The notes: generated by a model not told the origin, from the sequence alone. 8,363 nt of DNA from Bacillota bacterium (GCA_023419655.1 JAEZXP010000245.1:1-8363), one strand, 5' to 3'. Positions 1 through 5,738 are shown, counted from the first letter of the stretch. Program-made: numbers and translations.

Positions 1-430
1 TAGAAAGCACTGCCATATGCTCCGGAATCCCAAGGAGGTTACGCACATACCCTTCACTGCTTATTCCCTGATTGGATTCCCTTAACCGAATCTGCACCCA
101 GCACGAGCCAAGCCCCAATTTTTCCGCTTCCAGCTGTATAACGACAGAGGCTATCGAAGCATCTTCTATCCATGTATCGGTTTTCTGCGTATTGGCCAAT
201 ACCACAATGGCAAGAGGCGTCTCCGGTAAAAAGGGCTGCTTTGGATTTCGGCAGTTGCCAAGCTCTTGAAGTGTTTCTTTATTCTCGATAACGACAAACT
301 CCCATGGACGGGTACTCTTCCCGCTAGGTGCAAGCTGTGCTGCCGCAAGGAGCTTTTCCTTTTTCTCCGCTTCCACCGTCTTGTTCTCAAATTTCCGGCA
401 GCTTCTCCTTTTAAGTAACATATCCAGCAT
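1..430 (-). CDS. Nitroreductase family protein (3' end cut by window edge)
   Basis: Partial FMN-dependent nitroreductase-family oxidoreductase; the first 143 codons are visible and the frame stays open to the left edge. The start ATG at 430-428 is preceded by GTGAGGAGAATTTT, a good AGGAG ribosome site. Family hallmarks seen are the N-terminal FMN-phosphate-binding stretch KRRSCRKFENK (residues 7-17), the APSGKSTRPWEF segment (about 34-45), and the later DASIASVVIQLEAEKLGLGS stretch followed by CWVQIR, typical of the helix-turn region at the FMN site and dimer interface. Such enzymes use NAD(P)H to reduce nitro compounds, quinones or flavins in the cytoplasm; the physiological substrate cannot be read from sequence. 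It lies downstream of thiC on the same strand but has its own promoter in the 158-bp gap, so it is probably not part of the thiamin operon. Family assignment is firm, specific function is not. Confidence 0.88.
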   Translation of the reverse strand, partial: MLDMLLKRRSCRKFENKTVEAEKKEKLLAAAQLAPSGKSTRPWEFVVIENKETLQELGNCRNPKQPFLPETPLAIVVLANTQKTDTWIEDASIASVVIQLEAEKLGLGSCWVQIRLRESNQGISSEGYVRNLLGIPEHMAVLS

Positions 431-526
431 AAAATTCTCCTCACTTTCTCATTATGATGTTATCCGCACATTTTGTAATCTTCGGAAGTGACAAAGATTT
501 GTATTCAGATTTCTTCTTATGATATG

Positions 527-554
527 ATTATATTATAAAATAAGAATAATTCAA
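527..554 (-). promoter_or_regulatory. Sigma-A-type promoter for the nitroreductase gene
   Basis: On the minus strand, TTGAAT (554-549) and TATAAT (532-527) are separated by 16 bp. This gives a start near 520 and a leader of about 90 nt before the nitroreductase ATG at 430. The region is very AT-rich, so chance matches are more likely than usual, but box quality, spacing and orientation all fit. Confidence 0.55.
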
Positions 555-588
555 GAACACAAAAAATATCCTATTCGAATTAGAAAAC

Positions 589-1893
589 TCAAAACAGTTC
601 TACTGTTTTTCCCTCCAGAATCCGTTTTGTCGTACGCATCGCGCACATTTTGCCGCACATTGAACAGCTGTCCGGTTCTGCTGGCGGCGCACTTTCAAAA
701 TATTCTCTGGCCTTTTTCCTGTCAATCGCGATATCAAACATCGCCTCCCAATCCAGTCTGTGGCGTGCCTGAGCCATTTGATTGTCCGCATTGCGGGCAC
801 CGGGAATTCCTTTCGCAATATCTGCTGCATGGGCTGCAATTTTACTTGCAATGATTCCTTCCTTTACATCACTCTCACTTGGCAAACGCAAATGCTCCGC
901 AGGAGTAACATAGCATAGAAAATTTGCACCGGATGCAGCAGCAATTGCCCCTCCAATAGCCGACGTAATATGGTCATATCCGGGAGCGATATCTGTCACA
1001 AGAGGACCTAATACATAAAACGGGGCATTGTGGCAAAGGCGCTTTTGCAGCTGCATATTCGCAGCAATTTCATTCATCGCCATGTGTCCGGGTCCCTCTA
1101 CAATTACCTGCACATCCCGTTCCCATGCACGCTTTGTCAAATGTCCAAGCTCTATAAGCTCGCTTATTTGGGAAGCGTCTGTGCTGTCCGCAATACACCC
1201 GGGACGAAGAGCGTCGCCTAAGCTGATGGTTACATCATATTCTCGTAAAATATCTAAAAGTTCATCGTAGTATTCGTAAAACGGATTTTCATTTCCGGTC
1301 ATTTGCATCCAGGCAAAAAGCAGGGAGCCGCCTCTGGAAACGATATTCATTGTTCGTCCTTCTCTCAGGAACGCTTCGACCGCACGTTTATTAATTCCCG
1401 CATGAATTGTCATGAAGTCTACGCCTTCTTCTGCATGGGCACGCACAACCTTTAAAAAATCCTCTGCCGTGATTTCTCTCAATTCTTTCTTCAAATATCC
1501 AACTGCATCATACATCGGCACTGTGCCAATCATAGCCGGTGAACGGGATATAAGCTCACGGCGGAACGTGTTTGTTTTACCATCGTTGCTTAAATCCATA
1601 ATAGCTTCTGCACCAAACTCAATTGCTAAATTAACTTTACGCATTTCTACGGAGTAGTCCTTACAATCACCTGAAATCCCAAGGTTTACATTTATCTTCG
1701 TACGCAGTCCATCACCTATTCCATTCGGTTCTAACGATGTATGTCGGATATTGGCGGGAATTGCTATCCTTCCCTGTGCTACCCGCTCACATATTAATTG
1801 CTCAGAAATACCTTCCTTTTTTGCTACGGATGTCATTTCCGGCGTAATCATTCCCTTTTTCGCTGCTTCCATCTGTGTGCTGTAATTTCTCAT
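589..1893 (-). CDS. thiC: Phosphomethylpyrimidine synthase ThiC (short anaerobe-type form)
   Basis: Radical-SAM enzyme of the cytoplasm that rearranges 5-aminoimidazole ribotide (AIR) into hydroxymethylpyrimidine phosphate, the committed step to the thiamin pyrimidine. The 434-aa product has clear ThiC landmarks, including an NVNLGISGD segment near residue 70, IGTVPMYDA near 121, MTIHAGI near 161, LGDALRPG near 225, EGPGHM near 265 and a C-terminal cysteine cluster CSMCGKMC (C410, C413, C417) that should bind the 4Fe-4S cluster. It lacks the long N-terminal extension of proteobacterial and plant ThiC (over 600 aa). Cysteine spacing is C-x2-C-x3-C rather than the C-x2-C-x4-C of those enzymes. 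The ATG has GAAAGGA about 10 nt upstream. It is the last gene of the operon, 81 bp after thiD. Related BzaA/BzaB/BzaF enzymes make benzimidazoles in anaerobes, but the thiamin gene context favours ThiC. Confidence 0.96.
   Translation of the reverse strand: MRNYSTQMEAAKKGMITPEMTSVAKKEGISEQLICERVAQGRIAIPANIRHTSLEPNGIGDGLRTKINVNLGISGDCKDYSVEMRKVNLAIEFGAEAIMDLSNDGKTNTFRRELISRSPAMIGTVPMYDAVGYLKKELREITAEDFLKVVRAHAEEGVDFMTIHAGINKRAVEAFLREGRTMNIVSRGGSLLFAWMQMTGNENPFYEYYDELLDILREYDVTISLGDALRPGCIADSTDASQISELIELGHLTKRAWERDVQVIVEGPGHMAMNEIAANMQLQKRLCHNAPFYVLGPLVTDIAPGYDHITSAIGGAIAAASGANFLCYVTPAEHLRLPSESDVKEGIIASKIAAHAADIAKGIPGARNADNQMAQARHRLDWEAMFDIAIDRKKAREYFESAPPAEPDSCSMCGKMCAMRTTKRILEGKTVELF
591..609 (-). 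terminator. Possible hairpin terminator at the thiC 3' end
   Basis: A perfect 8-bp inverted repeat, AAAACAGT / ACTGTTTT with a 3-nt loop, overlaps the last codons and stop region of thiC. Both flanks are A- or T-rich, so it could act as a weak terminator in either direction. The stem has only three G:C pairs and the T-run after it is interrupted, so the call is tentative. Confidence 0.3.
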
Positions 1894-1974
1894 TTTGAAT
1901 ATCCTTTCTAAGTATGTACCTCACAAAATACTGTTTCATTTTCCATTGGCTCCTGCCGCCAAATAAACATCATC

Positions 1975-2772
1975 TTACCGGGCAAATTCACCGGTTATGG
2001 CAAAGGCATGATTGACAGGACCAGAGCCTGCGCCCAAGTTTAGCATCGCCTCCAATGCTCCAGAGATATATGCCTTCGCCCGCTCCACTGCTGTGTCCAG
2101 CTCATAGCCCTTTGCCAGATTGGAGGCAATGGCGCTGGAGAGTGTACAGCCGGTGCCATGGGTATTGGGATTATCGATTCGCTTCCCATTAAACCAGCGG
2201 TAATCGCCATCCCGGTACAGCAGGTCATTGGCGTCGTTAAGCTGATGGCCTCCCTTGCACAGCACGGCACAGTGATAGGTCTCACTGATGTATCTGGCAG
2301 CAGTCAGCATATCCTCTGCATGCTGCACCTTCATACCGGAAAGCACTTCCGTCTCCGGAATATTGGGCGTCAGAACCGTAGCCAGCGGCAGCAGGTAATG
2401 CTTTAAAGCATCCACGGCATCCTCACTGATAAGCCGTGAGCCGCTGGTCGCTACCATCACCGGGTCTACCACGATGTTGACCGCCTGATACTGCTGCAGC
2501 TTTTCTGCAATGGCCGTAATTAGTCCCACGGAAGATACCATGCCGATTTTTACTGCGTCCGGACGGATGTCCGTAAAGACGCTGTCAATCTGCCGGGCAA
2601 GAAATTCTGTGGAAACCTCCAATATCCCCTGGACACCGGTTGTGTTCTGGGCGGTCAGGGCCGTAATTGCACTCATAGCGTATACGCCGTTGGCAGCCAT
2701 GGTCTTGATATCGGCCTGTATACCGGCCCCTCCGCTAGAATCACTTCCGGCAATTGATAATGCTGTTCTCAT
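1975..2772 (-). CDS. thiD: Hydroxymethylpyrimidine/phosphomethylpyrimidine kinase ThiD
   Basis: Ribokinase-fold ATP-dependent kinase that phosphorylates HMP and HMP-phosphate to HMP-diphosphate, linking ThiC to ThiE. From the chosen start it is 265 aa, the usual ThiD length. Hallmarks are the N-terminal IAGSDSSGGAGIQADIKT (residues 7-24, substrate pocket), VVDPVMVATSG (101-111), LTPNIPE (134-140), and THGTGCTLSSAIA (204-216) with the anion hole and conserved Cys209. The ORF stays open 63 bp further up to 2835, but that extension would overlap thiE and adds residues absent from the family. The ATG at 2772 begins the canonical MRTALSIAGSD and has AAAGGAG at 2783-2789. It starts 31 bp after the thiE stop and is clearly co-transcribed. 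No fusion to ThiE or TenA is present. Confidence 0.96.
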   Translation of the reverse strand: MRTALSIAGSDSSGGAGIQADIKTMAANGVYAMSAITALTAQNTTGVQGILEVSTEFLARQIDSVFTDIRPDAVKIGMVSSVGLITAIAEKLQQYQAVNIVVDPVMVATSGSRLISEDAVDALKHYLLPLATVLTPNIPETEVLSGMKVQHAEDMLTAARYISETYHCAVLCKGGHQLNDANDLLYRDGDYRWFNGKRIDNPNTHGTGCTLSSAIASNLAKGYELDTAVERAKAYISGALEAMLNLGAGSGPVNHAFAITGEFAR

Positions 2773-2782
2773 AAGTCCTATA

Positions 2783-2789
2783 CTCCTTT
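2783..2789 (-). promoter_or_regulatory. Ribosome binding site deciding the thiD start
   Basis: AAAGGAG lies 10 nt before the ATG at 2772, in the short gap between the thiE stop and thiD. It supports the internal ATG over the longer open frame that begins at 2835 inside thiE. Confidence 0.7.
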
Positions 2790-2803
2790 CGCTTATAGCT
2801 CTG

Positions 2804-3451
2804 TTATGCATGGCTCTGTACCATTTCATTCGCAAGCGTTAACAGCTCGGCGGCTGCCGCACCGGGCTCTTTTGCTCCAAAAATAGCTGATACCACAGCT
2901 GCGCCATCTACTCTGCTGCCGGAAAGCTGCAAGATATTCTTCTTGGAAATGCCGCCGATGGCGACAGTGGGAACTTGGACAGCGTTACATATGGCCCTCA
3001 GCGTTTCATAGGACATTGGCTCCACATCCGCTTTCGTAGAGGTGGAAAATACTGCGCCCAAGCCCAGATAATCCGCTCCGTTTTTGACCGCCTCCAGCGC
3101 TTCTTCCACGGTGTGTGCGGAGACACCGATTATCATGTCTTCACCTACACGCTCCCGGACGGCAGAGGCAATCATATCCTCCTGCCCCACATGGATGCCA
3201 TCTGCTCCGCACTTGATGGCAATGTCTACATTGTCATTGATAATAAACGGCACATGGTACTGCCTGCAGAGATTTGCAAGTGCCACGGCCTCCTCCAAAA
3301 ACACATCCTCATCCAACTCCTTCTCTCTAAGCTGGACACAGGTAACGCCGTTTTTAAGGGCCTCTTCCACCTGCTCATACAGGCTCAGCTCTCCGGCCCA
3401 GGCCCGGTCTGTTACCGCATACAGCAGCATTGCCTTTTTATCGCACTTCAT
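2804..3451 (-). CDS. thiE: Thiamin-phosphate synthase ThiE
   Basis: TIM-barrel enzyme that condenses HMP-diphosphate with hydroxyethylthiazole phosphate to give thiamin phosphate and pyrophosphate. The 215-aa length is typical. Motifs in order, numbered from the chosen start: YAVTDR (11-16), QLREK (40-44, pyrophosphate binding), INDNVDIA (71-78), GADGIHVGQEDM (82-93), GVSAHT (109-114), GLGAVFSTSTK (130-140) and AIGGI (164-168, phosphate grip). A GTG at 3460 also opens this frame, but it lies inside the ribosome site AAAGAGGTG; the ATG at 3451 sits 6-8 nt behind that site and is the better start. The gene therefore overlaps the last 14 nt of thiM, suggesting translational coupling. It supplies the joining step for the products of ThiM and ThiC/ThiD. 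Confidence 0.96.
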   Translation of the reverse strand: MKCDKKAMLLYAVTDRAWAGELSLYEQVEEALKNGVTCVQLREKELDEDVFLEEAVALANLCRQYHVPFIINDNVDIAIKCGADGIHVGQEDMIASAVRERVGEDMIIGVSAHTVEEALEAVKNGADYLGLGAVFSTSTKADVEPMSYETLRAICNAVQVPTVAIGGISKKNILQLSGSRVDGAAVVSAIFGAKEPGAAAAELLTLANEMVQSHA

Positions 3452-4259
3452 AATTTGCACCTCTTTCTAACGCATCCGGAGACAGATTGTAAATGGCGTC
3501 AAGAATATAGTTTCGATAGCTGGCATTGCCGTCCAGCTCCGTCATACGCTGCTTTGCCTTCTCACCGCAAAGACCCATGGCACAGACTGCCGCAGCTGCC
3601 GCAATTAGTGTATTCCCCGGATTGGCCGTAACATATGCTGCTGTCATGGCAGAGAGCTGGCAGCCGGTTCCGGTAATTCTGCTCATGTCCGCATGGCCAT
3701 TACGGATGCAGTATGCTGTATTCTGGTCCGCCACAATATCGATGGCTCCGGTGATTGTGATTACTGCGCCGGTCTTTTTGGCAAACGCCTTCGCAAAGGT
3801 AACTGCCTGCTCCAGATTCTCTTCTGTAATCCGGTCGGATACATCTGCATCCACACCTTTTGCGGCTCCATTTCCGTTAGCCAGGACTTTGATTTCGGAG
3901 ATATTCCCCCGAATGACAGCAAAATGAACCTCCTGGAGCAGCTTTTTCGCTGTATTGGTACGAAGGGCAGAGGCTCCGGCACCAACAGGGTCAAGAACAA
4001 CCGGATGCTCCAGTTCATTTGCTTTTCGCCCGGCAGCAAGCATAGCGGGAATGGTACGCTGATTCAGGGTACCCAGGTTAATCGTAAGACCATCACATAT
4101 GGACGTAATTTCTTCCACCTCCTCCACATCATCGGCCATGATGGGCGAAGCTCCACAGGCCAAGAGGATGTTGGCACAGTCGTTCACCGTGACATAGTTG
4201 GTAATATTGTGAATCAAAGGGGTCCGTTTCTGAACATTTTCAAGCATTTTCTTCATCAT
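3438..4259 (-). CDS. thiM: Hydroxyethylthiazole kinase ThiM
   Basis: Ribokinase-fold kinase that phosphorylates 4-methyl-5-(2-hydroxyethyl)thiazole using ATP, the entry point for salvaged thiazole. The 273-aa product is full length. Signatures: PLIHNITNYVTVNDCAN (residues 14-30), ASPIMADD (37-44), INLGTL (60-65), VVLDPVGAGAS (87-97), the magnesium/phosphate NISE stretch (119-122) and RITGTGCQLSA (194-204), which contains the anion hole and the conserved Cys200. The ATG at 4259 follows AAGGA with an 8-nt spacer; a second ATG directly after it is 11 nt from the site. It begins 3 nt after the stop of the thiW remnant, and its ribosome site lies in the end of that ORF. With thiazole synthesis genes absent from this window, ThiM is the only visible thiazole source for ThiE. 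Confidence 0.97.
   Translation of the reverse strand: MMKKMLENVQKRTPLIHNITNYVTVNDCANILLACGASPIMADDVEEVEEITSICDGLTINLGTLNQRTIPAMLAAGRKANELEHPVVLDPVGAGASALRTNTAKKLLQEVHFAVIRGNISEIKVLANGNGAAKGVDADVSDRITEENLEQAVTFAKAFAKKTGAVITITGAIDIVADQNTAYCIRNGHADMSRITGTGCQLSAMTAAYVTANPGNTLIAAAAAVCAMGLCGEKAKQRMTELDGNASYRNYILDAIYNLSPDALERGANYEVR
3458..3466 (-). promoter_or_regulatory. thiE ribosome binding site inside the thiM coding end
   Basis: AAAGAGGTG on the minus strand lies within the last codons of thiM, 6-8 nt ahead of the thiE ATG at 3451. It decides the thiE start, because the alternative GTG at 3460 is part of this very site, and it implies that thiM translation opens the thiE start. Confidence 0.7.
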
Positions 4260-4262
4260 ACT

Positions 4263-4454
4263 TCAATTCCTTTCTTGTTGTGGGCGGAAGCTTTTTGCTC
4301 CGATGGTATCTCCGTCCGTACATAAGATATTACCCATGTGCTGCACGGGGGCACATTTGCTTCCGAATACGGGAACTGTGCATAGACTGCCAACAGCAGC
4401 TGTCACACATAAAATCCCGGCTACCAATAATCTTTGAATGTTCACTTTTTTCAT
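4263..4454 (-). pseudogene. thiW: Truncated thiW (thiazole ECF transporter S-component remnant)
   Basis: A 63-codon ORF with an excellent start (AAAAGGAG, 5-nt spacer, ATG at 4454-4452). Residues 1-30 form the first hydrophobic helix, and residues 29-43 (VFGSKCAPVQHMGNI) match, as I recall the family, the conserved start of ThiW: a glycine, then Lys, Pro, Gln-His and Asn leading into a Val-Leu-Leu-Gly-Pro segment. ThiW is normally about 160-175 aa with several membrane helices and imports hydroxyethylthiazole with the ECF energising module; it usually sits beside thiM. Here the match stops after NIL, followed by about 20 polar, unrelated residues (CTDGDTIGAKSFRPQQERN) and a stop 3 nt before thiM. 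None of the three forward frames in the remaining 60 or so bases restores ThiW. Roughly 120 codons appear deleted. It may still be translated and help couple translation into thiM. A lineage-specific short peptide is possible but less likely. Confidence 0.72.
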
Positions 4455-4482
4455 TTTTTCTCCTTTTGGATTTGATAAATGC

Positions 4483-4517
4483 AATAAAAAACGAAGACAC
4501 CTGATACGGTATCTCCG
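4483..4517 (-). terminator. Intrinsic terminator of the promoter-distal TPP riboswitch
   Basis: On the minus strand, CGGAGATACC pairs with GGTGTCTTCG around a 6-nt loop (10 bp including two G:U pairs), followed by TTTTTTATT. It lies directly after the second aptamer and before the thiW ribosome site, as expected for a transcription-terminating switch. The bases ACUUUCGG just ahead (4522-4515) can instead pair with the aptamer 3' strand CCGUAGGAAGU (4543-4533), a plausible antiterminator. Confidence 0.85.
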
Positions 4518-4531
4518 AAAGTATGTGCTGC

Positions 4532-4618
4532 AACTTCCTACGGCGGCATTATCCGCATCAGGTCTGTGGGTCGAAGGACTACCTTCCTCTCAGCCTGCTT
4601 GTGCAAGCTCCCCATGTT
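4532..4618 (-). promoter_or_regulatory. TPP riboswitch aptamer, copy 2 (promoter-distal)
   Basis: Thiamin diphosphate-sensing THI-box aptamer read on the minus strand. It has the conserved order GGGG, a small GCUU/AAGC hairpin, GGCUGAGAGGAAGG with a CCUUC partner, GACCC, ACCUGAUGCGGAUAAUGCC, and CCGUAGGAAGU. CUGAGA (pyrimidine sensing) and GGAUAAUGCC plus CGUAGG (diphosphate sensing) are intact, so it should bind. A weak P1 helix forms from AACAU and AAGUU. TPP binding should hold the 3' strand in the aptamer and allow the terminator that follows, shutting off the thi operon. It differs from copy 1 at about five positions, including a one-base shorter segment after GACCC. Confidence 0.95.
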
Positions 4619-4639
4619 TTATTAAATTTTTTTATGAAT

Positions 4640-4671
4640 ATAAAAATAGGAGATACCAATACGGCATCTCC
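4640..4671 (-). terminator. Intrinsic terminator of the promoter-proximal TPP riboswitch
   Basis: GGAGATGCC and GGTATCTCC form a 9-bp stem (one G:U) around a 5-nt GTATT loop, followed by TATTTTTATA on the minus strand. Just upstream, CUUUCGG (4676-4670) can pair with the aptamer 3' strand CCGUAGGAAG (4699-4690) as an alternative antiterminator. The same arrangement occurs at the second switch. Confidence 0.85.
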
Positions 4672-4688
4672 GAAAGAATCAAATTATG

Positions 4689-4775
4689 ACTTCCTACGGC
4701 GGCATTATCCGCATCAGGTTTCCCGGGTCGAAGGACCACCTTCCTCTCAGCCTGCTTGTGCAAGCTCCCCATGTT
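4689..4775 (-). promoter_or_regulatory. TPP riboswitch aptamer, copy 1 (promoter-proximal)
   Basis: Same THI-box layout as copy 2: GGGG, GCUUGCACAAGC hairpin, CUGAGAGGAAGG, a paired CCUUC, GACCC, ACCUGAUGCGGAUAAUGCC, CCGUAGGAAGU. All core ligand-contact segments are present. The predicted transcription start (about 4776) is at its 5' edge, so the RNA begins with the aptamer and P1 may be short. With its own terminator right behind, it is a complete on/off unit by itself; with copy 2 the transcript must pass two TPP-controlled checkpoints before thiM. Confidence 0.95.
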
Positions 4776-4782
4776 CAACTAT

Positions 4783-4811
4783 ATTATACTGTCATGATAT
4801 AAAAAATGCAA
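4783..4811 (-). promoter_or_regulatory. Thiamin operon promoter
   Basis: TTGCAT (4811-4806) and a perfect TATAAT (4788-4783) are 17 bp apart on the minus strand. Transcription should start near 4776, exactly at the first TPP aptamer. The -35 box lies about 30 bp beyond the stop of the upstream regulator gene, so the operon has its own initiation site. No operator-like repeat is evident; control appears to rest on the riboswitches. Confidence 0.8.
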
Positions 4812-4841
4812 GGAAGATTATTGATACTTAAAACCTGGCTG

Positions 4842-5435
4842 TTATTTTGCAGGAATCGAATACACCGCCAGGCCATGTTTCACACAGTACAGATATAGCT
4901 TGCCATCGGTCATATCCGGTATACGTACCGCAGCACTTTGCTCCGGATACAGCCGGGTCAGGAAAACCTTGTCACTTTTTACATACGCCGCAAATAAAAC
5001 ATAATGTTCCTTTGTCATCTCATGGTCAATGGTAATAAAGTAATCCACATCCGACATTTCTGCGGTAATGCAGGGAGTATTTTCATCCTGTTTTGCGGTA
5101 AGGTGGTCTAATTTTCTTCCACAGCAAAATATCGAGGAACTTCCTGTACTTACGAGTACATTTTTACATGCCGGACAGACGTAAAATCGGATTTTATTAA
5201 TATTTCCTCCGTCAGGACGGTTTAGAACAATTTCTCCTTCCATCATTTGTGCCATATCTGCGCCTAAGATGGCCGACAGGTCCGCCCACAAAGAAACATC
5301 CGGGCATCCCAGACCGCATTCCCATTTTGATATTGTTTTGTTGCTGATATTAAGAGCATGCGCTATATTCTGCTGCGTCAACCCTTTTTCTTTCCGCAAT
5401 TCAGCAATTAAACGCCCAATTTTCGCACAGTCCAT
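4842..5435 (-). CDS. XRE-family regulator fused to a desulfoferrodoxin-like domain
   Basis: Predicted cytoplasmic DNA-binding protein, 197 aa. Residues 4-60 form a Cro/CI-type helix-turn-helix (IGRLIAELRKEKGLTQQNIA, then a SNKTISKWE recognition helix). Residues 83-108 resemble the desulforedoxin Fe(Cys)4 knuckle of desulfoferrodoxin: YVCPAC ... FCCG with C87, C90, C104 and C105. Residues 117-195 resemble the superoxide reductase iron domain: DHEMTKEHYVLF supplies H138 and H144, and YCVKHGL supplies C184 and H187. Where the enzyme has Glu-Lys-His-Val-Pro, this protein has D117-E118-N119-T-P, so the catalytic Lys and the first His ligand are gone. I infer a redox or metal sensor rather than an active superoxide reductase. 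Start: ATG 5435 behind AAAGGAG with a 9-nt spacer. No convincing promoter was seen in the 73 bp upstream. The targets are unknown; the thi promoter lies just downstream. Confidence 0.82.
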   Translation of the reverse strand: MDCAKIGRLIAELRKEKGLTQQNIAHALNISNKTISKWECGLGCPDVSLWADLSAILGADMAQMMEGEIVLNRPDGGNINKIRFYVCPACKNVLVSTGSSSIFCCGRKLDHLTAKQDENTPCITAEMSDVDYFITIDHEMTKEHYVLFAAYVKSDKVFLTRLYPEQSAAVRIPDMTDGKLYLYCVKHGLAVYSIPAK

Positions 5436-5508
5436 TATAAAATTCTCCTTTACAAAGAATGATATCGCTTGGCCGCAGACTTCCCCGGCCCAATTCTTTT
5501 ATCTATAT

Positions 5509-5728
5509 CTACATTTCCCTTGCACGCTCATCTGAATCAAAGCACTGTGTCAGCAATTTTCCCAACTCTTTGGTATGTTTGGCACTGGGGTCATCATATT
5601 TTAGGACTCGTACGACCGATATTTTGAAACTTGATTCACCATATTGATTCCAGAGTTCTTGCAGCCTCTTATTCGGATGCCTGTTTATCGACAGCTTAAA
5701 GCAATTTCGATTTGTATCGCATATCCAT
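5509..5728 (-). pseudogene. Broken GIY-YIG-family-like gene
   Basis: A 72-codon stretch open from 5727 to the TAG at 5509 has no in-frame ATG and is preceded by a TGA. It reads as coherent protein: CDTNRNCFKLS, INRHPNKRLQELWNQYG, FKISVVRVLKYDDPSAKHT, then a leucine-rich end. As I recall, this resembles the C-terminal half of small Clostridia proteins annotated as GIY-YIG nuclease family (FKLS, HPNKRLQ.LW..YG, LKYDDP segments). In another frame a strong ribosome site (GAGGTG, 6-nt spacer) and ATG at 5728 begin MDMRYKSKLL and stop after 10 codons. The simplest reading is a gene whose start region survives but whose middle 30-40 codons were deleted with a frameshift. The nuclease core would be missing. 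It sits between two small ORF remnants and the XRE regulator. Family assignment is from memory and should be tested. Confidence 0.55.
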
Positions 5729-5738
5729 ATTATTCACC

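Larger units (their letters stand above)
4483..4775 (-). repeat. Direct duplication of the riboswitch-terminator cassette
   Basis: Two cassettes, 4640-4775 and 4483-4618, each holding an aptamer plus terminator. The aptamers (87 and 86 nt) differ at only about five positions. The expression platforms share CTTTCGGAGAT, a CC-GTAT loop start and similar stems, while the linker between aptamer and terminator has diverged. This pattern suggests duplication of the whole unit, with copy identity kept by selection or by recent origin. Confidence 0.85.

Noticed and set aside
431..526. Possible riboswitch in the nitroreductase leader (AATCTT ... AAGATT)
   Set aside because: Only one short AT-rich inverted repeat is visible, with no conserved aptamer motif or terminator.
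1908..1946. 12-codon ORF (MENETVFCEVHT) between thiD and thiC, behind AGGAG
   Set aside because: The ribosome site is only 3 nt from the ATG, the peptide matches nothing I know, and a short frame in an 81-bp gap is expected by chance.
2773..2835. N-terminal extension of thiD by 21 codons
   Set aside because: It overlaps the thiE 3' end and adds residues not found in the ThiD family; the ATG at 2772 has the ribosome site and the canonical N-terminus.
2975..3631. Plus-strand 218-codon ORF spanning thiE and the thiM end
   Set aside because: It lies opposite two genes with unmistakable family motifs, has no recognisable domain, and is a shadow of their codon usage.
4523..4831. Plus-strand 102-codon ORF with an internal repeat (YPHQV ... 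SSQPACASSPC)
   Set aside because: It is the antisense translation of the two TPP aptamers; the peptide repeat simply mirrors the duplicated riboswitch.
5436..5508. Promoter for the XRE/desulfoferrodoxin-like gene
   Set aside because: TTGATT and TATAGA-like boxes exist nearby but spacing is wrong (about 21 bp or more), so no promoter is claimed.
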